DNA of 64,000 bases from Diprion similis (Eukaryota; Arthropoda; Insecta; Hymenoptera; Diprionidae): contig NC_060116.1 in the NCBI RefSeq assembly GCF_021155765.1, positions 10,726,001 through 10,790,000 of the forward strand. The letters are read 5' to 3'. The notes below the pieces were generated by a model. It worked only from the letters and a program-made list of their open reading frames with translations, did not search any database and was not told where the DNA came from. Each line of letters starts with the position of its first letter. The stretch's first letter is position 1. This document shows, piece after piece, positions 55,519 to 64,000 of the stretch. The position numbers and the translations under genes were made by a program.

Positions 55519-58500
55519 TTACCACCATGACATTTCTCCAGTTTATTTCACATTTCTCTTTAGTCGTAATCAGAACTTTTCTCCAATTTCGTTAAACTTC
55601 CGTATCTCACGGGTAGCGTAAACTATTTCCAATAATTTCATTTCTTGACGTTGCAATTACGTATTATTGATTTTTCTTGTTTCATCATCTTTATTTTCAA
55701 TTTTTACAATACAATTTGCTTTCATTCTTGTTCTCAAATTTCTTCGCGGACAATTAGTATATCGTACGGAGGTCGCCAAAGGTAATAGTTTCATTAAATA
55801 TATCAATAACAATTTTTCATTGTTGATTATTACTGTAACGGTTATTGTTTACCTCATATAATAATCTTGATAAACATTATTATTATTTGTATAATTATTG
55901 TTGTTGTTATTATTATTATTATTGATATCAATATCATTATTATTATTATTAACTTGAAACGAGTAATAATGAAATAAAATCGTTGTTAAATAATTAATAC
56001 CGAAAATGGAGAGAAGAACAAAGTTGAAAAAAAAGTACGTAAAATATGAGCAAAAACAATAAATGATTTAGCGAGAGAGGTTGATATAATATATTATTGG
56101 ATATTATCGGATCAAAATTATTAATTTGTTATTTATTAGTTATAATATCCTTAAATTATAATTATTGTAATTATAAAGTAAATAACTATATAATTATCAT
56201 AAATAGTTACCTACGATTAACAAGTTGTTACCGCTTTGTTATACACAATATAATTAATATATTAAGAATTATAAAGTAAGCGAATGCATCATTGATTGGT
56301 CCTTTACTTAGAGTAAAAATAATAATGATTGTTAGTTCAATATAATATATCTCTGCTATGTTTTTCTATTTGCTACAATTTCATTTTATTACGAGCGTTT
56401 TCGTTTGTCGGTTAGGCTGGTCTGGCCGACGTACACATTTTACAAAAATATTTTCAATAAACGAGAAAGCTTAACACTCCGCTATGTTTATTCTTCTCTT
56501 TATCGTCGGCCCACCCGGCGGCCCCAGCTTACATATAACCTACGTATCTGTCCATCGTCCAAACTATCATCCATCACACAATTTCGTTCCTCTTTGTTGA
56601 ACTAAAGACCATTCAAAAAAAAAAAATATCCGCATTTTTGCTACGTTTTCACGTTTTGTTGAGGCGATATTTGTACCGATCGTGTCGTTGGGATTTGTTC
56701 AGGATCCAAACCCCGCAGTAACGAGATCAACAGTTCAGAGATCATTGATTTTTCAACCATTTTTTTTTATTTTTGATTCACCTGGTCAACGCCATATCAC
56801 AATTTGATGGACCTAACGATAAATCTCGGGCTGCTCGCGACGATGTCAAGGCTTTGATAGTGAATTAGGCTAATGTTGGCTACCGCCGCTATCACGTGAC
56901 TGCAGGGAACGATTATTCTTTCTTCGTTTTTGCAACATCAAACTTTCCACTTGTCGCAAAGCCGTTAATCATAATTGTATTCCGCTTCGAATGATGATCA
57001 AATTTTTACTTATTTCTTCTCATCACATTCAATAATTCTGTATACAGGCAACATAGGCAGGATCTGTATATTCTTGTGTTTATACATATATACTGTGATT
57101 TTGTCGCCACTGTAAAGTTTGTTCAACTATAACATCAGTAGACTAGACTTTAGACGGCGCTAGGCGTGTATACCTGTAATGAAGATAATGAGCGAAAACT
57201 GTTAAAACGGAAGTTTGATATTGGATTATCATCGGCGCTTGTGTTGGTTTGTTCCAAGTTGAAGATTTATCCTAGCCTTGACTGAACGAAGTTTAATAAA
57301 TTGTTGGAAGCTCGTCCACGTACCTATACTTTATCATGCTCAACTCACTCAGCTGAGTATATAACTATAAAATTAGCCCGGCCCACAACCCCCATAATCG
57401 AGAACTTAGGGTGACACATTAGATTAATAGTAAAAATCTTCCACATGTATTAAAGCACGAATTGTTATTTGAATAATAAAAGCATTTATAAAGCACCGAT
57501 GTAAATTATCAGATGAAGCAGTCTCAGCTCGCTGCGAACAACAAATCAAAAGATATGACCAAAAAACATGAAATTGTTTTATATTTTTTGCCTTTTTGAC
57601 AATACTTAGGGTTCAATTAGTCTAAAAATGTTCGTTTCAATCGATTCTGAGGCGTTAAGTTTTTCACTCAAAAAAAAAGAAAGGTCAAACCTTTTGGATT
57701 TGCTCAGTCCATTTTTGGGGGATTTTGAAAAATGCTGGAATAAATTCATTCAAACTCTACATCGACGTAATTTTACGTTGGCATTAGGTGTTTACAAAAA
57801 CGTTGACTTATACCCCTTAACACGACTCTCATGAAACTGTGGGCAAACAAAGTTCAGGAATATCCGTTGAAAACGGTAGGTCTAAAGGGGTTCTTAGGGC
57901 AAAGATCGTAAAACAAGTCAGAGTAGCTAATTGTGCAGAAGGGGTTGTAATTGATGAATTGTGACGCGAATGAAAATGTATGAAATTTCCCATTACGGTT
58001 ACGGCGTGCTTTTAGGGGAAAAGCTAATTTTAATCTAGCACACTCGGCTATAATCAAACTTACGATTTTCCTGTATAGCTACAGATACAGTGAACACGAA
58101 CACAGTGGTGAATTCTCATGGAATTGTGTCTATGTTTTACGTACAAAGCATAATCCTGTAATCCTTATGAGTGGAAATGTGCGAATGGACGGACTGCGAG
58201 TTTTTAGAATTTTTTGATACACTTATGAATAATTTTCCTAGGTGAGTAATCGAGAAATCAACTGATGAAAGAAAGGCGACTAATCTGACTCCGTTTCTGG
58301 AGACCGGTGAATCGAACTGTATTCGATGTCCAATGAAAATATGCGTTTATATAATTATAGCTCACGGCGAGCAGCCCCGTTTTCGAAATTAATGAATAGA
58401 GGGGTTTCACATCGGAGTTTGAGGTCCCTGAAACTTGAATATTTATAGCTTACTAAATAGTTGAGTAATCGGAGTAAATTGCCGGAAAGTAAGTACTACT

Positions 58501-60139
58501 TTCGCTCTCCTACACTGAAGTAATTAACACTTATTAATTGTTAAGCAGTCAACTTGCGGAGGTAGAACCGAAACTGCTGCTACCTGAGCTAGATCAATAA
58601 CACATGCAACCTAACTATCCTTGAATTATATCGATGAAAATAAAACCAACAAATTTGCTGTTGAAATACGGTTGTTGTGTTGCACTTTCACGTAAGGCAA
58701 GGCTGGAAAAACTCAAGAAACCTTGATCTCCAAAAACCGAGTATTTTCAGGGGCTGCTAATTTACTCCGTGTTTGCCGTTGTTTAACGCTTGCGAGAAAA
58801 CACGTGCGGATGGTCTCGCAGACACAGAATTTAAGGGGGCGAGTTTCGAAAATAAAGTTTGTACACTGTGCTGTATATGCAAATATGCAGGTGTTTTTAT
58901 GTAACGTGAGAAAATAACAGCCAGGACGATGTTCCTTGACTCTTGGTTATTCTCCGTTTCAATGAACCTGCACGCAGGTGGAAAACTGGAGTTGTTCTTG
59001 ACTTAATAAAAGAGTGTAAAAATTTAAAACAAACGATTCAAAAATGCGGACTCGACCTAATGACATTTATGCGCGTGAATGAATTCGCTTCTTCTTGTTG
59101 CTTCCAATATCTGTGATCTGTAGGTCTGACACTCTCGATGCGAGTTGCTGTTTTGGCAATGGTTGAAGCCAACTTACTTTCCCAGTGGAAGCAATTTGAA
59201 TACTCCTCTCTGGGATGTGTCTAGAATACACGAAATCCAAGAATGAGGTTCGGAACATCGTTGGAGTTACAGGTGAGGAAATACGAAAAGAAAAATTTTG
59301 TTTTAAAGCTGTAACTTTCGAGAAGTGAATCGTATTAACTTGAGTACATAATCAATTGATTTCCCTGGCGCACTCACGTGAAAATAGGAGCTGATCAGAA
59401 TGATTGCAGCAATATTTCGAAACCAGTCAGGAGATTCCAACTAATATAACCGAAGGGGTGAATGTTCTGAAGACGTTAGCCTCACTTTTGCAGTAATGAA
59501 GCTGTCATCTCAGCATTGATTTGTGCAACCTTTCTTACGTGATTGGATTCTACAATATGCGAAGGTATATCAAGAGCAGCAAAAGGCCCACATGTGAGAC
59601 ATTACAATCGAAACACAGTAGATATCAATATTCCATTTATATCAATACAGGGTACATGAAGTGAAGACTGTGCAGTACCAAACATCATACATCGTATCCT
59701 CACACAGGTGTTTTACGCCTGTATGCAGGCCAATCTTTGAGATGTATGATGGAACTACGACATTAACTGTCTCATCACTTTTGTTTATTATTATGCTGAC
59801 AATATGAACTGTACACGTGTTATCTTGGATGATTATTATATTTCTTGTGTAAGATTCAATTATGTTTAAGTATTTTTCTCTATCTTTAACTTCAATGATA
59901 TTCGTCAGCTTGATGGAGTACTGTACACTAAGACACAAGAATTTGTACTAGAATTGGAGCATATTGAATAAAATCGAACTTCAGAATATAAAAGAGTGAC
60001 TTTTTTATCCTACCTGACCGAAAACATGTCGTTAGGTATTTGGATTGAGCACTATCGAATGCTCTCTCGATTTGTAGTAAATATTAAAAGGCAGGGGTTT
60101 GATTTCCAACGCTTTTGCAGGAGGTGAAAATTTGAACCG

Positions 60140-63100
60140 TAACTACGGCAGGATTACCCTTACTTTTGTTTTGGGTCGAGAATTTTTCGTCACGAAATCG
60201 ATTAGTATGACCCTTTGTAGAGTAATTCGACCACCAGGAACGCAAAAAAACATGCGGAAGAGCGTAAGACCAACAGCAGAGAAATGACGACGGAAATCTT
60301 CAGTTTTTCGGCTGTAACTTTTGAGGCGCTGCTCGCAGCGTATTGGGACTGCGCTTATTCGATTCCTCTCGCAAGATTACGTCGGAATGAGGCCTGCAAA
60401 AATAAATTGCAGCACTTTTCAGAATCGCCAAAATTTTCGCCAAAAATCCAAAGGGGTTAGCCTTAGTTTTTTTTCGATTTTCGGACCCGGAAATTTTTCG
60501 TCATAGAATCGATTAGTATGACCCTTTCTGGAGTAATTCGACTACCAGGAACGCAAAAAACACATGCAAAAGAGCGTGGAACCAACAGCAGAGTAATGAC
60601 GACTAAAATCTCCAGTTTTTCGGCTGTAACTTTTAAGGCGCTGCTCGCAGCGTATTGGGACTGCGCTTAATCGAATCCTCTCGCAAAATTACGTCGGAAT
60701 GGGGCCTGCAAAAATGAATTGCAGCACTTTTCAGAATCGCCAAAATTTTCGCCAAAAATCCAAAGGGGTTAGCCTTAGTTTTTTTTGGCCGGAAAATTTT
60801 TTGTCTGGGAATCGATCCGTATGACGCTTTTTAGACTAATTCGACGCCCAGGAACTCAGGAAACACATGAAAAATAGCCTAGGACCAGCAGCAGAGAAAT
60901 GACGATGAAAATCTGCAGTTTTTCGGCTGTAACTTTGCAGGTGTTGCTCGCAGCGTATCGGGACTGCGATTAATCGATTCCTCTCGCAAAATCACGTCGG
61001 AATAGTACCCTAAAGAATTAATTGCAGCACTTTTCAAAGTCGTCGAAATTTTCGCCAGAAATGCAAAGGGGTTAGCCTTGGATTTTTTTTGGCCGGAAAA
61101 TTTTTTGTCTGGGAATCGATCCGTATGACGCTTTTCAGACTAATTCGACGCCCAGGAACTCAGGAAACACATGAAAAATAGCCTAGGACCAGCAGCAGAG
61201 AAATGACGATGAAAATCTGCAGTTTTTCGGCTGTAACTTTGCAGGTGTTGCTCGCAGCGTATCGGGACTGCGATTAATCGATTCCTCTCGCAAAATCACG
61301 TCGGAATAGTACCCTAAAGAATTAATTGCAGCACTTTTCAAAGTCGTCGAAATTTTCGCCAAAAATGCAAAGGGGTTAGCCTTGGATTTTTTTTGACCGG
61401 AAAATTTTTTGTCTGGGAATCGATCCGCATGACGCTTTTTAGACTAATTCGACGCCCGAGAACTCAGAAAACACATGTAAAATAGCCTAGGACCAGCAGC
61501 AGAGAAATGACGATGAAAATCTGCAGTTTTTCGGCTGTAACTTTGCAGGTGTTGCTCGCAGCGTATCGGGACTGCGATTAATCGATTCCTCTCGCAAAAT
61601 CACGTCGGAATAGTACCCTCAAGAGATAATTGCAGCACTTTTCAAAGTCGTCGAAATTTTCGCCAAAAATGCAAAGGGGTTAGCCTTGGATTTTTTTTGG
61701 CCGGAAAATTTTTTGTCTGGGAATCGATCCGTATGACGCTTTTTAGACTAATTCGACGCCCAGGAACTCAGGAAACACATAAAAAATAGCCTAGGACCAG
61801 CAGCAGAGAAATGACGATGAAAATCTGCAGTTTTTCGGCTGTAACTTTGCAGGTGTTGCTCGCAGCGTATCGGGACTGCGATTAATCGATTCCTCTCGCA
61901 AAATCACGTCGGAATAGTACCCTAAAAAAATAATTGCAGCACTTTTCAAAGTCGTCGAAATTTTCGCCAAAAATGCAAAGGGGTTAGCCTTGGATTTTTT
62001 TTGGCCGGAAAATTTTTTGTCTGGGAATCGATCCGTATGACGCTTTTTCGACTAATTCGACGCCCAGGAACTCAGAAAACACATGAAAAATAGCCTAGGA
62101 CCAGCAGCAGAGAAATGACGATAAAAATCTGCAGTTTTTCGGCTGTAACTTTGCAGGTGTTGCTCGCAGCGTATCGGGACTGCGATTAATCGATTCCTCT
62201 CGCAAAATCACGTCGGAATAGTCCCCTAAAGAATTAATTGCAGCACTTTTCAAAGTCGTCGAAATTTGCGCCAAAAATGCAAAGGGGTTAGCCTTGGATT
62301 TTTTTTGGCCGGAAAATTTTTCGTCTGGGAATCGATCCGTATGACGCTTTTTCGACTAATTCGACGCCCAGGAACTCAGAAAACACATGAAAAATAGCCT
62401 AGGACCAGCAGCAGAGAAATGACGATAAAAATCTGCAGTTTTTCGGCTGTAACTTTGCAGGTGTTGCTCGCAGCGTATCGGGACTGCGATTAATCGATTC
62501 CTCTCGCAAAATCACGTCGGAATAGTACCCTAAAAAAATAATTGCAGCACTTTTCAAAGTCGTCGAAATTTTCGCCAAAAATGCAAAGGGGTTAGCCTTG
62601 GATTTTTTTTGGCCGAAAAATTTTTTGTCTGGGAATCGATCCGTATGACGCTTTTTCGAGTAATTCGACGCCAAGGAACTCAGAAAACACATGAAAAATA
62701 GCCTAGGACCAGCAGCAGAGAAATGACGATAAAAATCTGCAGTTTTTCGGCTGTAACTTTGCAGGTGTTGCTCGCAGCGTATCGGGACTGCGATTAATCG
62801 ATTCCTCTCGCAAAATCACGTCGGAATAGTCCCCTAAAGAATTAATTGCAGCACTTTTCAAAGTCGTCGAAATTTTCGCCAAAAATGCAAAGGGGTTAGC
62901 CTTGGATTTTTTTTGGCCGGAAAATTTTTTGTTTGGGAATCGATCCGTATGACGCTTTTTAGACTAATTCGACGCCCAGGAACTCAGAAAACACATGAAA
63001 AATAGCCTAGGACCAGCAGCAGAGAAATGACGATGAAAATCTGCAGTTTTTCGGCTGTAACTTTGCAGGTGTTGCTCGCAGCGTATCGGGACTGCGATTA

Positions 63101-64000
63101 ATCGATTCCTCTCGCAAAATCACGTTGGAATAGTACCCTAAAAAAATAATTGCAGCACTTTTCAAAGTCGTCGAAATTTTCGCCAAAAATGCAAAGGGGT
63201 TAGCCTTGGATTTTTTTTGGCCGGAAAATTTTTTGTCTGGGAATCGATCCGTATGACGCTTTTTAGACTAATTCGACGCCCAGGAACTCAGAAAACACAT
63301 GAAAAATAGCCTAGGACCAGCAGCAGAGAAATGACGATGAAAATCTGCAGTTTTTCGGCTGTAACTTTGCAGGTGTTGCTCGCAGCGTATCGGGACTGCG
63401 ATTAATCGATTCCTCTCGCGAAATCACGTCGGAATAGTACCCTAAAGAGATAATTGCAGCACTTTTCAAAGTCGTCGAAATTTTCGCCAAAAATGCAAAG
63501 GGGTTAGCCTTGGATTTTTTTTGGCCGGAAAATTTTTTGTCTGGGAATCGATCCGTATGACGCTTTTTAGACTAATTCGACGCCCAGGAACTCAGAAAAC
63601 ACATGAAAAATAGCCTAGGACCAGCAGCAGAGAAATGACGATGAAAATCTGCAGTTTTTCGGCTGTAACTTTGCAGGTGTTGCTCGCAGCGTATCGGGAC
63701 TGCGATTAATCGATTCCTCTCGCAAAATCACGTCGAAATAGTACCCTAAAGAATTAATTGCAGCACTTTTCAAAGTCGTCGAAATTTTCGCCAAAAATGC
63801 ACAGGGGTTAGCCTTGGATTTTTTTTGGCCGGAAAATTTTTTGTCTGGGAATCGATCCGTATGACGCTTTTTAGACTAATTCGACGCCCAGGAACTCAGA
63901 AAACACATGAAAAATAGCCCAGGACCAGCAGCAGAGAAATGACGATAAAAATCTGCAGTTTTTCGGCTGTAACTTTGCAGGTGTTGCTCGCAGCGTATCG
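60140..64000. repeat. Tandem satellite, 304-bp monomer, open at right edge
   Basis: The landmark TCGGCTGTAAC recurs at 60308, 60620, 60923, 61227, 61531, 61835, 62139, 62443, 62747, 63051, 63355, 63659 and 63963. Intervals are 312 and 303 at the left and exactly 304 for the next ten. The first two full copies and a partial copy before 60308 are clearly diverged; interior copies differ by only a few bases each. No open frame in the monomer resembles a protein. The array continues past the window, so its size is unknown. Confidence 0.97.

Larger units (their letters stand above)
48271..60139. other. 3' flank: probable para 3' UTR then repeat-rich intergenic DNA
   Basis: No gene recognised. Its first part must include the para 3' UTR; AATAAA occurs at 49275-49280 and more copies follow, but the true cleavage site cannot be chosen. 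Microsatellites are unusually dense (listed separately). A 150-nt GC-rich patch at 51372-51521 stands out. From about 56300 to 60100 the DNA is unique and AT-rich without clear features. Confidence 0.6.

Noticed and set aside
62399..62692. 97-codon minus-strand frame inside the satellite
   Set aside because: It spans one 304-bp monomer and exists only because that copy lacks a stop seen in others; not conserved between copies, no protein features.

Overview
The window is insect nuclear DNA. It is AT-rich, full of simple repeats, and carries one very large intron-rich gene on the plus strand. That gene is the insect voltage-gated sodium channel alpha subunit, the orthologue of Drosophila paralytic (para, also VGSC or Nav1). 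I reconstructed it exon by exon: 29 coding exons plus one duplicated alternative exon, from an ATG at 18189 to a TGA at 48270. All introns are GT-AG and every junction keeps phase. With the optional exon 2 and one member of the exon 23 pair, the spliced frame is 6165 nt and encodes 2054 residues. It shows four six-helix domains, a D-E-K-A selectivity filter, an MFM inactivation latch, and a C-terminal EF-hand-like region followed by an IQ motif. The exact species cannot be read from the sequence. A holometabolous insect, perhaps a hymenopteran, is a guess only.

Layout. Positions 1-18188 hold no recognisable protein gene. This stretch has two GC-richer islands with perfect TGACGTCA sites (about 411-870 and 16230-16500). 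It also has two splice-bounded stretches (13881-13956 and 17491-17831) that could be non-coding leader exons of para. Positions 18189-48270 are para. Introns of 1.5-3.3 kb separate the N-terminal exons, and compact exon clusters encode domain I, domain II, the II-III linker, domain III and domain IV. Positions 48271-60139 are 3' flank, dense in microsatellites (AC, AAT, GAT, GA, CCCCCA), with one isolated GC-rich patch near 51372-51521. From about 60140 to the right edge is a tandem satellite. Its repeat length is exactly 304 bp for at least ten consecutive intervals, with diverged copies at its left end, and it runs off the window.

How the parts work together. The single gene product is the pore of the insect neuronal sodium channel. 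Isoform diversity visible in the DNA comes from four sources: an optional 33-nt basic exon in the N-terminus; two mutually exclusive 123-nt exons for the domain III S3-S4 region; possible alternative splice sites in the II-III linker; and possible 5' leader variation. The second mutually exclusive pair known from some insects (domain II S4-S5) is absent: that segment is one unduplicated exon here. Residues at the classic pyrethroid-resistance positions in domain II are the sensitive type.

No new multi-gene system is evident. The features most worth checking are the open frames through two II-III linker introns, the II-III linker exon at 37692-37889, the candidate leader exons and promoter islands, the GC patch at 51372-51521, and the 304-bp satellite.
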